A stretch of DNA of 64,000 nucleotides from Pseudomonas ceruminis. GTDB lineage: Bacteria; Pseudomonadota; Gammaproteobacteria; Pseudomonadales; Pseudomonadaceae. Both the position numbers and the translations under genes were made by a program. Every line of letters starts with the position of its first letter. Position 1 is the first letter of the stretch. This document shows positions 8,343 through 17,580 of the stretch, piece by piece. The notes beneath the pieces are model-generated. The model was given only the letters and a program-made list of their open reading frames with translations, was not told the DNA's origin and searched no databases. The DNA lies in the NCBI RefSeq assembly GCF_021602025.1, contig NZ_BQHW01000002.1:62001-126000 (forward strand), written 5' to 3'.

Positions 8343-9722
8343 ATGCTGACCCCCACCGCCACAGTGCCGGATGCCGAGGCACCCTGGACGACCGACTCAT
8401 GGCGTAGCTGTCCCGCCTTGCAGCAGCCGGCCTATGACGACCCTCAGGCCCTGGGCCTGGCACTCGATGCACTTGGCAAGCGCCCTGCGCTGGTGGCCGC
8501 CGAACGTGTGTTACAGCTCAAGGCCTTGCTTGCCCAAGCGCAGCAAGGGCGGCGTTTTGTGCTGCAACTGGGTGATTGCGCCGAGCGTTTCGAGCACAAC
8601 GACCTTGCCCACAGCACGCGGCAGGTCGCGCTGCTGCAGCAGATGAGCCAGGTACTGATGCATGGGCTGCAACTGCCCATCGTGCAGATCGGCCGCCTGG
8701 CCGGGCAATATGCAAAGCCGCGCTCCAGTGATATGGAAAACCGCAACGGGGTGAGCCTGCCGGCGTATCGGGGCGATATCGTCAACCATCATGCCTTCAG
8801 CCCCGAGGCACGGCGGGCCGATCCTCAGCGGATGCTACAGGCCCATGCCCACTCGGCCCTGACCCTCGATCACCTGCACAGCGTGCAGGCAGCGGGCATC
8901 GACAACCTCCTGCAAGCCGAGGGCTGGCCAGTCCGCTGGCTCGATCAAGCCGCCGATGCCGAGCGGTTTCGACCACTGCTGGCAGAGGTACACGGGACCC
9001 TGCGCTTCATGCGCACCTTGGCGGGTTCGCAACCGGGCGAGTTCCTGCACCGCGAGATGTACGTCTCCCATGAAGCGCTATTGCTGGAGTACGAACACGC
9101 ATTGACCCGTCGGCACGCCGATGGCCGCTGGTTCAACCTGGCCACCCACTTGCCGTGGATCGGCTTGCGCACCGCCCAGCCAGAGGGCGCCCATGTCGAG
9201 TACCTGCGCGGCCTGGCCAACCCCCTGGCAGTGAAGGTGGGAATCGACACCAAGCCTGCGCAGTTGCTGCGCTTGTTGGCACGGCTTAACCCGAGCAACG
9301 AACCGGGGCGGCTGACCCTGATCCACCGCCTGGGCGCATCACACATCCAGGACCATCTGCCGCCACTGATCGAAACGGTTCGGTCTGCCGGTGCGCAGGT
9401 GCTGTGGCTGTGCGACCCGATGCACGGCAACACCCGCACCCTGCCCTGCGGTACCAAGACCCGCGCCTTCGACGACATTCTCGCAGAGGTTGCCGAGGCC
9501 TTTGCCGTGCACGGGCGCCACGGTTCAGTCCTGGGTGGCCTGCACCTGGAGGCCAGTGGTGATGCGGTCACCGAGTGCCTGGGCGGCGCTGTCGGGCTGC
9601 AGGCTGCAGACCTGGGCCGGCGCTACCTGAGCCAGGTTGACCCGCGGCTCAACCGTGACCAGTCCCTGGAGCTGGCGTTGCGCGTCAGCCTCGACGCCGG
9701 CGCCTGGCGACAGCGCCCTTGA
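8343..9722 (+). CDS. class II (plant/PhzC-type) 3-deoxy-7-phosphoheptulonate synthase
   Basis: The protein condenses phosphoenolpyruvate with erythrose 4-phosphate, the first step of the shikimate pathway. Its 459 residues and motifs belong to the class II family: QLGDCAERFE, YRGDIVNHHAFSPEARR, and the metal/substrate motif LWLCDPMHGNT. This is unlike the class I AroF-type enzyme at 30286. In Pseudomonas and Streptomyces, class II copies often sit in secondary-metabolite clusters (PhzC is one) and lift flux toward chorismate. The ATG follows CAGGAGA at good spacing. The MFS gene starts 31 bp downstream. I infer that it is dedicated to the divergent cluster. Confidence 0.9.
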   Translation: MLTPTATVPDAEAPWTTDSWRSCPALQQPAYDDPQALGLALDALGKRPALVAAERVLQLKALLAQAQQGRRFVLQLGDCAERFEHNDLAHSTRQVALLQQMSQVLMHGLQLPIVQIGRLAGQYAKPRSSDMENRNGVSLPAYRGDIVNHHAFSPEARRADPQRMLQAHAHSALTLDHLHSVQAAGIDNLLQAEGWPVRWLDQAADAERFRPLLAEVHGTLRFMRTLAGSQPGEFLHREMYVSHEALLLEYEHALTRRHADGRWFNLATHLPWIGLRTAQPEGAHVEYLRGLANPLAVKVGIDTKPAQLLRLLARLNPSNEPGRLTLIHRLGASHIQDHLPPLIETVRSAGAQVLWLCDPMHGNTRTLPCGTKTRAFDDILAEVAEAFAVHGRHGSVLGGLHLEASGDAVTECLGGAVGLQAADLGRRYLSQVDPRLNRDQSLELALRVSLDAGAWRQRP

Positions 9723-9753
9723 ACGTCCACTTGCACAAGACCCTGTTCAACCT

Positions 9754-10929
9754 ATGCCAATCGTCATCTATGTGTTTTCGTTGTGCACTTTTACCTTTGG
9801 GCTCTCTGAGTTCATTGTCGCAGGCCTGGTTTCAGCCATGGCCGAAGACCTGGGGGCGTCCACCACCGCGGTAGGCTCGGCCATTGCCGCCTATGCCCTG
9901 GGCGCCGCCATCGGTGCGCCACTGCTGACCGCCGCGCTGCTCAGTTGGCGCGAGCGCACGGCATTGCTGCTGACCCTGGCGGTGCTAGCCGTAGGCAGCC
10001 TGGCGCTCGCCTGGGCCGAACAGCTCAGCGCGTTGAACCTGACCCGCTTCGTGGTCGGTCTGGCCCACGGGGTGTTCATGGCGGTAGCCGCTGACGTAGC
10101 GGTAAAGCTGGTCGAACCGCCGCGTGCCGGCCGAGCCTTATCGCTTGTCTGGCTGGGGCTGACCCTGGCGTTGGCCCTGGGTGTGCCGCTGGGGACGTTG
10201 CTCGGTAGCCTGTGGTCGTGGCGGGCCATCTTTGTCGCCCTGGGTGTGCTGGGCCTGCTCAGCCTGTTGGGGCTGCTGCGCCTGATGCCGCGCCAGGCCG
10301 CGCCGGTTTTGCCACCTGGCGGGCGCCTGGCGGGTCTTGCCGCGTTGATGCAGCGGCCTGTGCTGGCGGCCGCCGGCATCGCCGTGCTGGTAAGCGTGGC
10401 CACGTTCTCGTTCCTGACCTACGTGTCGCCCTTCGTGTTGCAGGTAACCCATGGCAGTGTGCGTTTGCTGAGCCTGGCCATGCTGGTGTTCGGCGCTGCC
10501 ACTATTTTGGGCAATCTGCTTGGCGGCCAGTGCGCCGACCGCTTCGCGGCAGACACCAGCCTCAAGGTGGCGTTGGCGCTGTTGGCCACGAACCTGGGAC
10601 TGCTGTTCCTGGGGCGCGAGCAGGCGTGGGCGGTGGTGCTTCTGGTGGGGGGGCTTGGCGCAGTGTTCTTTGCCATCGTCACCCTGGCGACCCTGCGCCT
10701 GCTCAACCTGGCCAAGCAAGTGGCGCCCCATGCCACGGGGGTAGCGTCGGGGTTGAGCATCGCCGCCTTTAACCTGGGTACAGCGCTGGGCGGCGGGCTG
10801 GGTGGTTGGATGATCGAGCGCATCGGCCTGATCTACCTGCCGTTGGCAGGGGGCGTGGCAGCGCTGATCGGGCTGGGTATGCTAATGCTTCAACCCCGTG
10901 CCCCCAAGCCGCTGGTAGCGCAGGGCTGA
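9754..10929 (+). CDS. MFS drug/metabolite exporter (DHA1 family, 391 aa)
   Basis: A 12-helix major facilitator beginning MPIVIYVFSLCTFTFGLSEF, the typical first helix of AraJ/YdhP-type drug:H+ antiporters. The motif-A-like loop after helix 2 is degenerate, and glycine- and alanine-rich helices run to the C-terminus. I chose the ATG at 9754 because the frame upstream lies inside the DAHP synthase; the ribosome site there is weak. It is 31 bp behind the DAHP synthase, so the two are probably co-transcribed. The likely job is export of the cluster product or self-protection. Confidence 0.85.
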   Translation: MPIVIYVFSLCTFTFGLSEFIVAGLVSAMAEDLGASTTAVGSAIAAYALGAAIGAPLLTAALLSWRERTALLLTLAVLAVGSLALAWAEQLSALNLTRFVVGLAHGVFMAVAADVAVKLVEPPRAGRALSLVWLGLTLALALGVPLGTLLGSLWSWRAIFVALGVLGLLSLLGLLRLMPRQAAPVLPPGGRLAGLAALMQRPVLAAAGIAVLVSVATFSFLTYVSPFVLQVTHGSVRLLSLAMLVFGAATILGNLLGGQCADRFAADTSLKVALALLATNLGLLFLGREQAWAVVLLVGGLGAVFFAIVTLATLRLLNLAKQVAPHATGVASGLSIAAFNLGTALGGGLGGWMIERIGLIYLPLAGGVAALIGLGMLMLQPRAPKPLVAQG

Positions 10930-10938
10930 CGCAGACGT

Positions 10939-12078
10939 TCAACACCCCTTGGCGCACCGCCATACCCGGGCGATGTCGCCGGCGCGCGCCTGCAGCAACT
11001 GGGCTGCATCGGCGCACGCCTGCTCCAGGGTCATCGGCCCATTGGCCAGGGCAAACGCGGCATCGATGCCGTGCGCATACAACTGTTGATAGCCGTCACC
11101 CAAAGTGCCGGCCAACACCACTACTGGCACCCCATGGCGCTTGGCAACCCGCGCTACGCCCATGGGGGTCTTGCCGCGCAGGGTCTGGGCATCGAAGCGG
11201 CCCTCGCCGGTGATTACCAGGTCGGCGCCTTGCACCAGCGCATCCAGGCCAGCCAGCTCCGCCACCACCTCAACCCCTGGGCGGAACTGCGCGCCCATGA
11301 ACGCCCTGGCAGCAAAGCCCATCCCTCCCGCAGCGCCACACCCTGGTTGCTCACGTACATCGTGCCCCAGCAGTGTTGCGCAGAGGTCGGCAAAGTGGCC
11401 CAGGGCCTGGTCCAGCGCCTTGACCTGTTCGGGGGTGGCACCCTTTTGCGGGCCGAAAATCGCAGACGCGCCGTTAGGGCCGCACAGCGGGTTGTCGACG
11501 TCGGCGGCGACCTCTACCTGGACTTCGGCCAGGCGCGGGTCCAGATCGCTGGCATCAATGCGTGCCAGCCTGGCCAAGGCCAGACCACCCTCTTCCAGTG
11601 CCTGCCCGTCGGCGTCCAGCAGGCGCAGGCCGAGCGCCCGCAACATGCCACTCCCGGCATCGTTGGTCGCACTGCCACCAATCGCCAGGACAATACGCCG
11701 GGCACCTGCGGCCAGCGCCGCGGCGATCAGTTCGCCAGTACCCCAGGTGCTGCTTCGGCAGGCATCGCGCTGGGCGCTGGGCACCAGCTGGATGCCGCTG
11801 GCCTGGGCCATCTCGATGACTGCGGTGCGGCTGTGCGCCAGCCAGCCCCAACCGGCCTCCACGCGCTGCCCCAACGGGCCACGTACGGTCTGTCGGCGCA
11901 GCTCGCCTTGGCTGGCGGCAACAATCGCTTGCATGGTGCCTTCGCCGCCATCGGCCATGGGGCATTCGACCAGTTCGGCATCCGGCAGCGCCTCAGCCAG
12001 CCCTTTGCCGATGGCATGGGCAACACCGGCAGCGTCGAGGCTGTCCTTGAACGAGTCGGGGGCGATGACGATCTTCAT
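10939..12078 (-). CDS. glycerate kinase (GarK/GlxK family)
   Basis: A 379-residue protein beginning MKIVIAPDSFKDSLDA, the hallmark N-terminus of type 1 glycerate kinases, which phosphorylate D-glycerate at O2. Other signatures are CPMADGGEGT, the glycine-rich stretch IGGSATNDAGSGMLRALG, and ITGEGRFDAQTLRGKTP. The ATG at 12078 follows AGGAGA. It lies 111 bp behind the CdaR-type regulator on the same strand, which fits control by sugar-diacid or glycerate availability. It converges with the MFS exporter at 10929 with a 9-bp gap and no obvious terminator. Confidence 0.92.
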   Translation of the reverse strand: MKIVIAPDSFKDSLDAAGVAHAIGKGLAEALPDAELVECPMADGGEGTMQAIVAASQGELRRQTVRGPLGQRVEAGWGWLAHSRTAVIEMAQASGIQLVPSAQRDACRSSTWGTGELIAAALAAGARRIVLAIGGSATNDAGSGMLRALGLRLLDADGQALEEGGLALARLARIDASDLDPRLAEVQVEVAADVDNPLCGPNGASAIFGPQKGATPEQVKALDQALGHFADLCATLLGHDVREQPGCGAAGGMGFAARAFMGAQFRPGVEVVAELAGLDALVQGADLVITGEGRFDAQTLRGKTPMGVARVAKRHGVPVVVLAGTLGDGYQQLYAHGIDAAFALANGPMTLEQACADAAQLLQARAGDIARVWRCAKGC

Positions 12079-12189
12079 GGGATTCTCCTGTCCAGATGAG
12101 CGGCATGCTGACAGCTGCATGGCGTGACGACCTCGGTCGAATGCACAAAAGGGTCCAGGCGCGGTTTGGGCAAATGCCTTTCTATACGT

Positions 12190-13287
12190 TCACTGTGCAG
12201 GCAATAGCTGCAACCCCAGGTACAGGCTCAGCATGCCTTCAAGCCGCAACGGGTCGACCTCACCCAGCTCGGCGATGCGCTCGAGCCGGTAGCGCAGGCT
12301 GTTGCGGTGGATGCCCAGGGCATCGGCACAGGCCTGGCTCTGGCCATCATGCGCGCACCAGGCCCGCAAGGTAGCAAGCAATTGACCGCTGACATCCCTG
12401 GCGCGGATACGTTGCAGCGGCTCGAGCAGTTCATCCAGCGCATCTTCGTTACGGTGGCGCCAAAGCAGTGCCGGCAGGCGGTAGCGCGCCAGGCTCAGCA
12501 ACCGTTCGCCAGGTAGCACTTCGCGACCATAGGCAAGCAAGTCGCGAACCCGACGGTAGCCACGGCGCAACTGCTCCAGGCTCTGCGCCGGGCTGCCCAG
12601 CGCCAGGCGGTCGATCTCCCAGCCGCTGCGCTGCACGCGGTCGAACAGCCGCTCTTCGTCCAGCACCACCCCTGCGGGCCGGCACCACAGCAACGAATCC
12701 CGCGCAGGGCTTACGCACCAGCTGTCCGGGTAGCGGCTCATCAGCCAGGCAGCCAGGGCCTCACCCGTTGGCCCCGTGCGCAGCTCGAACAGACAGGGTA
12801 TCCGCGGCAGTTGCGGCTTCAGGCCCAGTTGCCGGGCTTCGTCCACCAGCCGGGGCGAATCGCCTGTGCCGCCCAGCAACAACGCCAGCAAGTCATCGCA
12901 ACGCTGGCGTCGCCACTGCTGCTCCACCTGCAGGTGGCGCTGCGCCAGGAGCATCTCGGCCGTCATGCGCACCAGCTCGCCGTAGGTGCGCAGTTGCAGC
13001 GGGTCGCCGGTCAGGCCGAGTACGCCGATCAGCCGCCCATCGAGCATAAGTGGCAGGTTGACCCCAGGCTGCACGCCCTTGAGGCACCTGGCGGCGTCGG
13101 CATCCAGTTCGACGATCCGGCCGTTGGCCAGGACCAGTTGGGCACCCTCGTGGCGGGTGTTGATACGCTCCGGCTCGCCACTGCCCAGGATCAGCCCCTG
13201 GCTGTCCATGACATTGACATTGCACGGCAGAATCGCCATCGCCCGGTCGACGATATCTTGCGCCAGGTCATGGTCCAGCTCGAACAT
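12190..13287 (-). CDS. cdaR: CdaR-family sugar-diacid regulator
   Basis: A 365-residue transcription activator. It has an N-terminal sugar-diacid recognition domain (FELDHDLAQDIVDRAM..., with GVNLPLMLDGRLIGVLGLTGDP near 90-110) and a C-terminal PucR/CdaR helix-turn-helix (ADALGIHRNSLRYRLERI). In E. coli CdaR senses glucarate, galactarate or glycerate and turns on gar and gud genes. Here it lies divergent to an ACS-family transporter and upstream of a glycerate kinase, which supports the same job. I chose the ATG at 13287, with AAGGA upstream; longer frames run into the transporter promoter. Confidence 0.9.
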   Translation of the reverse strand: MFELDHDLAQDIVDRAMAILPCNVNVMDSQGLILGSGEPERINTRHEGAQLVLANGRIVELDADAARCLKGVQPGVNLPLMLDGRLIGVLGLTGDPLQLRTYGELVRMTAEMLLAQRHLQVEQQWRRQRCDDLLALLLGGTGDSPRLVDEARQLGLKPQLPRIPCLFELRTGPTGEALAAWLMSRYPDSWCVSPARDSLLWCRPAGVVLDEERLFDRVQRSGWEIDRLALGSPAQSLEQLRRGYRRVRDLLAYGREVLPGERLLSLARYRLPALLWRHRNEDALDELLEPLQRIRARDVSGQLLATLRAWCAHDGQSQACADALGIHRNSLRYRLERIAELGEVDPLRLEGMLSLYLGLQLLPAQ

Positions 13288-13450
13288 GCAGTGATCCTTA
13301 AGGGTGTTAGGCTTTGTTCGCCAGCACAGCTGCGCAGGGCGATGGCTGTGCAAAAGCACAAAGACAGGCGCGTCGCACTCCCCGAGACTCATCAGGGCGA
13401 GCGCCGGCACAGGCGACGCGGCGACAACCATAACAACAGAGATCCCGATC

Positions 13451-14779
13451 ATGGCACACAGCCCTGCCCCTGACCAAGGCACAGACATCACCCGCAACGC
13501 GCTCTACCGGCGCATTACCTTGCGGCTGATTCCGTTCATTTTCATCTGCTACCTGTTCAACTACCTGGACCGTGTCAACGTTGGCTTCGCCAAGCTGCAG
13601 ATGCTCGATGCGCTCAAGTTCAGCGAAACCGTCTACGGCCTCGGCGCCGGGATTTTCTTCATCGGCTACGTGCTCTGCGGCCTGCCGAGCAACCTGGCGC
13701 TCAACCGCTTCGGCCCGCGGCGCTGGATCGCAGCGATGATGATCGCCTGGGGCACCCTTTCGACCTGCCTGCTGTTCGTCACCACCCCTACCGAGTTCTA
13801 TACCCTGCGTCTGCTGACCGGTGCCGCTGAAGCCGGTTTCTTCCCCGGCGTGGTGCTGTACCTCTCGCGCTGGTTCCCGGCGGACCGCCGTGGCCGCATC
13901 ATGGCCCTGTTCATGTCGGCGATCCCGGTGTCGGGCCTGCTGGGCGGGCCATTCTCCGGCTGGATCCTGGAGCATTTCGCCGCTGGCCAGCATGGCCTGG
14001 CCGGCTGGCAGTGGATGTTCCTGATCCAGGGCGTGCCTACCGTTGTGCTGGGCATCCTAGCCATTGGCCTGCTCAGCGATGGCTACCAGAAAGCCCCCTG
14101 GCTAAGCCCCGCTGAACGCCAGCTGATCGAGGCCGACCTGAAAGCCGATGCCGCCAGCAAACCGGCCACCAGCGGCGATAGCGTGTTCGCCGTGCTGACC
14201 AACCCGCTGATCTGGACCTTCGGTTTCGTCTACTTCTGCATCCAGAGCGGCGTTTACGCGATCAACTTCTGGCTGCCGTCGATCATCAAGAACATGGGGT
14301 TCGACAACCCGTTGCTGATCGGCTGGCTGAGCGCCATCCCGTACCTGTTGGCCGGGGTGTTCATGATCCTGTGCGGGCGTTCGGCAGACCTGCGCAACGA
14401 GCGCCGCTGGCACCTCGTGGTGCCGATGCTGATGGGCGCCGTCGGCCTGCTGATTGCGGTCAACTTTGCGGGTAATCCGCCCATCGCCATCCTCGGCCTG
14501 TCGATCGCCACCATGGGCGCCCTTACCGGCCTGCCGATGTTCTGGCCCATGCCCACCGCGCTGCTCAGCGCCAGTGCCGCCGTCGCGGGCCTGGCGATCA
14601 TCAACTCGGTGGGGCAGATGGCAGGCTTCCTCAGCCCTTACCTGGTCGGCTTCATCAAGGACCAGACCGGTTCGACCGATGCGGCGCTGTATTCCCTGGC
14701 GGCCTTGATCGTACTCGGCAGCCTGGTGGCATTGCGGGTTTCGCGTGCCGGCGCGTTGAGCGTCGCCAAGTCCCATTGA
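13451..14779 (+). CDS. MFS transporter, anion:cation symporter family (sugar acid uptake)
   Basis: A 442-residue, 12-helix major facilitator. The first helix carries LIPFIFICYLFNYLDRVNVGFAK-like residues (for example FNYLDRVNVGFAK), diagnostic of the ACS family that takes up glucarate, galactarate, tartrate and other organic anions. The second motif, FPGVVLYLSRWFP, is also typical. The start at 13451 (MAHSPAPDQ) is preferred because residues upstream are not transporter-like. It diverges from cdaR across 163 bp, which probably holds the regulated promoter. The substrate is inferred from context only. Confidence 0.88.
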   Translation: MAHSPAPDQGTDITRNALYRRITLRLIPFIFICYLFNYLDRVNVGFAKLQMLDALKFSETVYGLGAGIFFIGYVLCGLPSNLALNRFGPRRWIAAMMIAWGTLSTCLLFVTTPTEFYTLRLLTGAAEAGFFPGVVLYLSRWFPADRRGRIMALFMSAIPVSGLLGGPFSGWILEHFAAGQHGLAGWQWMFLIQGVPTVVLGILAIGLLSDGYQKAPWLSPAERQLIEADLKADAASKPATSGDSVFAVLTNPLIWTFGFVYFCIQSGVYAINFWLPSIIKNMGFDNPLLIGWLSAIPYLLAGVFMILCGRSADLRNERRWHLVVPMLMGAVGLLIAVNFAGNPPIAILGLSIATMGALTGLPMFWPMPTALLSASAAVAGLAIINSVGQMAGFLSPYLVGFIKDQTGSTDAALYSLAALIVLGSLVALRVSRAGALSVAKSH

Positions 14780-14788
14780 CACGCGTTC

Positions 14789-14818
14789 GCGGGTCACCTG
14801 TCCAGGCAGGTGGCCCGC
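14789..14818. terminator. 12-bp hairpin after the transporter gene
   Basis: GCGGGTCACCTG pairs with CAGGTGGCCCGC across a 6-nt loop, with one G-U wobble. It begins 9 bp after the transporter stop. No T-run follows, so it may be an RNA-stabilising hairpin or a partial terminator rather than a strong intrinsic one. Confidence 0.5.
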
Positions 14819-14911
14819 ACTGCGCCAACCCTTCCCTCCGATCGTCAGGTCAACGCAGCTCCCCTGCCCCTCCAGCGTCAAATGCTCCAAAGGCCCCTTT
14901 GGAGAAGCCCC

Positions 14912-16432
14912 ATGACCCAGTACGCCGTGGCTCGTCTGGAACAACTCGACCCCAAACGTCCCCTGCGCGTCCAGGCTGGCAGTGAAGAACTGATCCTGAT
15001 CCGCCAAGGTGACCAGGTGCACGCCTACCAGGGCAACTGCCCCCATGCCGGGGCCCCACTGGACGAAGGCCTGATCTGTGGGGGCTTGCTGGTCTGCCCT
15101 TGGCACAAGGCTGCCTTTGCCGTCGATGAGGGGGCGGTCTGTGAGCCGCCCGCGCTGGCCGACCTGCGTCGCTATCGGGCATGGGTCAAGGATGGCGAAG
15201 TGTGGGTCGATGACCTGCCGCTGCCACGGGTGGAACCACCCCGCCATAGCGATGCTCGCTGCTTTGTGGTCGTCGGTGCCGGCGCTGCAGGCGCGGCAGC
15301 CGTGGCCACCCTGTTGGCGCATGGCTTTGCTGGCAAGCTGATCTGGCTCGACCAGGAACGCCAGCCGGCCTATGACCGTACTTCGCTGAGCAAATTCGTC
15401 ATTGCCGGGCAGATGCCCCCTGACGAAGTGCCGGCGCTGCTGGACGCTGGCCAACTGCGCCAGGGTCAGCTTGACCGGCGCGTAGGCAAGGTCAAGGCGC
15501 TGGATGTGAAAAAGCGCCAGATTACCCTCGCTGATGGCCACCGCATCGATTATGACGCAGCGCTGCTGGCCACCGGCGGCAAGCCGCAACGACCCGATCT
15601 GCCGGGGGTCGACCTGCCAGGGGTGATGACACTGCGCTCGCGTGAAGATGCCGCTCGCCTGCTCGATGCCGCCGAGCCTGGCCAACCGGTGGTGATCGTG
15701 GGCGACGGTTTCATAGGCCTGGAAGCCGCCGCCGCGTTGCGCAGCTATGGCGCGCAGGTGCATGTGGTCAGCCGCCACCCGGTGCCTTTGGCCAGGCAAC
15801 TGGGTGAGCGCGTCGGGCGCTGCATTCGCCAATTGCATGAGGGCAAGGGCGTGGTGTTCCATAGCCCTACCGAAGTCGAACGTTTCCTTGGGGAAGGAAA
15901 GCTCGAAGCCGTGCTACTGGCCAATGGTGAGCAGCTGGAAACGCCATTGGTACTGCTGGGCACCGGGGTGAAGCCGGCGACGGGCTTCATTCAAGGGCTG
16001 CCGTTGGCCGACGACCGCTCGTTGACGGTGAACGCAGCGTTGCAGGCCGGGGAAGGCCTGTGGGCCGCGGGTGACATCGCCACCTTCCCCCTCGCCGGCC
16101 GCCCGGTGCGCATCGAGCACTGGCGCCTGGCCCAGCAGCATGGCGTGATCGCCGCCTGCAACATGCTGGGCGAGCAGCGCCGTTACGCAGACGTACCGTT
16201 TTTCTGGACCTATCAGCATGGGCGCACCTACGAGGTGCTGGGGCATGCACGTGACTGGAACCGGATCGAGTTTGTCGGGGCTCCGGAGAACGGCGATTTC
16301 ATTGCCTTGCAGTGTGTGGCGGATCAGGTCGAAGCGGTCATCGCCATGGGGTATTCGGACGCCATGGCGCAGTTGTCTCAGCGGCTGAAACGGCCGCTGA
16401 GCCTGGCCCAGGCCCTTGAGCTGATCGGTTGA
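14912..16432 (+). CDS. Rieske-domain FAD/NAD(P) reductase (AIF-like, 506 aa)
   Basis: The N-terminal 100 residues form a Rieske [2Fe-2S] domain with the ligand pairs CPH and CPWH (NCPHAGAPLDEG... VCPWHKA). A pyridine nucleotide-disulphide reductase follows: FAD motif VVVGAGAAGAAAV near 115, NAD motif VVIVGDGFIGLEAAAAL near 270, and LWAAGDIATFP near 385. The domain order matches apoptosis-inducing-factor-like ferredoxin reductases. It probably moves electrons from NAD(P)H to a partner not encoded here. The ATG at 14912 follows a GGAG at 14901-14904. It lies between a transporter and an aldo/keto reductase, each with a hairpin in the gap. Confidence 0.88.
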   Translation: MTQYAVARLEQLDPKRPLRVQAGSEELILIRQGDQVHAYQGNCPHAGAPLDEGLICGGLLVCPWHKAAFAVDEGAVCEPPALADLRRYRAWVKDGEVWVDDLPLPRVEPPRHSDARCFVVVGAGAAGAAAVATLLAHGFAGKLIWLDQERQPAYDRTSLSKFVIAGQMPPDEVPALLDAGQLRQGQLDRRVGKVKALDVKKRQITLADGHRIDYDAALLATGGKPQRPDLPGVDLPGVMTLRSREDAARLLDAAEPGQPVVIVGDGFIGLEAAAALRSYGAQVHVVSRHPVPLARQLGERVGRCIRQLHEGKGVVFHSPTEVERFLGEGKLEAVLLANGEQLETPLVLLGTGVKPATGFIQGLPLADDRSLTVNAALQAGEGLWAAGDIATFPLAGRPVRIEHWRLAQQHGVIAACNMLGEQRRYADVPFFWTYQHGRTYEVLGHARDWNRIEFVGAPENGDFIALQCVADQVEAVIAMGYSDAMAQLSQRLKRPLSLAQALELIG

Positions 16433-16440
16433 AGCGCTGC

Positions 16441-16466
16441 CCTGTCGCCGGCTCCCTGGCGACAGG
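16441..16466. terminator. 9-bp hairpin after the Rieske-FAD reductase gene
   Basis: CCTGTCGCC and GGCGACAGG form a perfect inverted repeat with an 8-nt loop, 8 bp after the reductase stop. The core resembles the GCCGGC-containing REP elements of P. putida, so it may be a REP that also slows transcription or protects the 3' end. Confidence 0.5.
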
Positions 16467-16553
16467 CCGGTGCCAGAGCGGGCCCGGGCCTTTCAATGGC
16501 GGCCAGTTCTGTGTAAAACAACCCGATCACACTCCCTCAAGGATTCCCTTGCC

Positions 16554-17564
16554 ATGATCTACCGTCCCCTCGGCCACAGTGGCCTGCAAGTCTCCGCGCT
16601 CACCTTGGGCAGCATGATGTTCGGCGAGCAGACCAGCACCGAGGACTCGCTACGGATCATCGACAAGGCCTGGGACCAGGGCATCAACTTCATCGACACA
16701 GCGGACGTGTACAACGCTGGCCGCTCCGAAGAAATCGTCGGCGAGGCAGTGGCACGCCATCGCCAGGACTGGATCGTCGCCTCGAAAGTCGGCATGGGGC
16801 CGACCGATGGCTTGCCCAACCGCAGCGGGCTGTCGCGCAAGCACATCTTCAACGGTATCGACGCAACGCTCACGCGCATGGGCCTGGACTACCTGGACAT
16901 CTACTACCTGCACCGCGAGGACCACAAGGTGCCGCTGGAGGAAACCGTGCGGGCCATCGGCGACCTGTTGCAGCAAGGCAAGATCCGCTACTGGGGCGTG
17001 TCCAACTATCGCGGCTGGCGCATCGCCGAAATCTGCAACCTCGCCGAGCGCCTGGGGGTGGCCAAGCCGGTGGTCAGCCAGCCGCTGTACAACATCGTCA
17101 ACCGCCAGGCCGAGCCCGAGCAACTGAGCGCTGCCGCCTACCATGGCCTGGGCGTAGTACCGTTCAGCCCCCTGGCTCGAGGCGTGCTCAGCGGCAAGTA
17201 CGCGCCGGGTGCCGAGCCCCAGGCCGGCAGCCGCGCCGCGCGTCAGGACAAGCGCATCATGGAGGTGGAGTGGCGCCAGGAGTCGCTGGCCATTGCCCGG
17301 CAGATTCAGGCGTATGTCCAGGCCAAGGGCGTGGGCATGGTTGAGTTCGCGATTGCCTGGGTGCTGAACAACCGTTCGGTCAGCTCGGCAATCGTCGGGC
17401 CGCGTACCGAAGCGCAGTGGGACACCTACGGTGGTGCACTGGCGGTGAAGATCACGGCAGAAGACGAAGCCTTCATCGATTCGCTGGTGACACCGGGGCA
17501 TGCGTCGACGCCTGGCTTCAATGATGTGGCGCATTTCATCAGCGGGCGGGTGGCGCGGGGTTGA
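16554..17564 (+). CDS. aldo/keto reductase (336 aa)
   Basis: An NADPH-dependent carbonyl reductase of the AKR superfamily. The catalytic tetrad is visible: Asp and Tyr in DTADVYNAG, Lys in VASKVG, and His in YYLHRED. The C-terminal cofactor loop reads SSAIVGPRT. The length fits the family. ATG at 16554 (MIYRPLGHSG) has AAGGA 11 nt upstream. The physiological substrate cannot be read from sequence; nearby genes suggest a sugar-derived aldehyde or 2-oxo acid, a weak inference. Confidence 0.9.
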   Translation: MIYRPLGHSGLQVSALTLGSMMFGEQTSTEDSLRIIDKAWDQGINFIDTADVYNAGRSEEIVGEAVARHRQDWIVASKVGMGPTDGLPNRSGLSRKHIFNGIDATLTRMGLDYLDIYYLHREDHKVPLEETVRAIGDLLQQGKIRYWGVSNYRGWRIAEICNLAERLGVAKPVVSQPLYNIVNRQAEPEQLSAAAYHGLGVVPFSPLARGVLSGKYAPGAEPQAGSRAARQDKRIMEVEWRQESLAIARQIQAYVQAKGVGMVEFAIAWVLNNRSVSSAIVGPRTEAQWDTYGGALAVKITAEDEAFIDSLVTPGHASTPGFNDVAHFISGRVARG

Positions 17565-17580
17565 ATGCAACCGGGCCGGC

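Noticed and set aside
14102-15862. 586-codon open frame on the minus strand over the transporter and Rieske-FAD genes
   Set aside because: Crosses two confident plus-strand genes and shows no domain; composition is typical of antisense frames.
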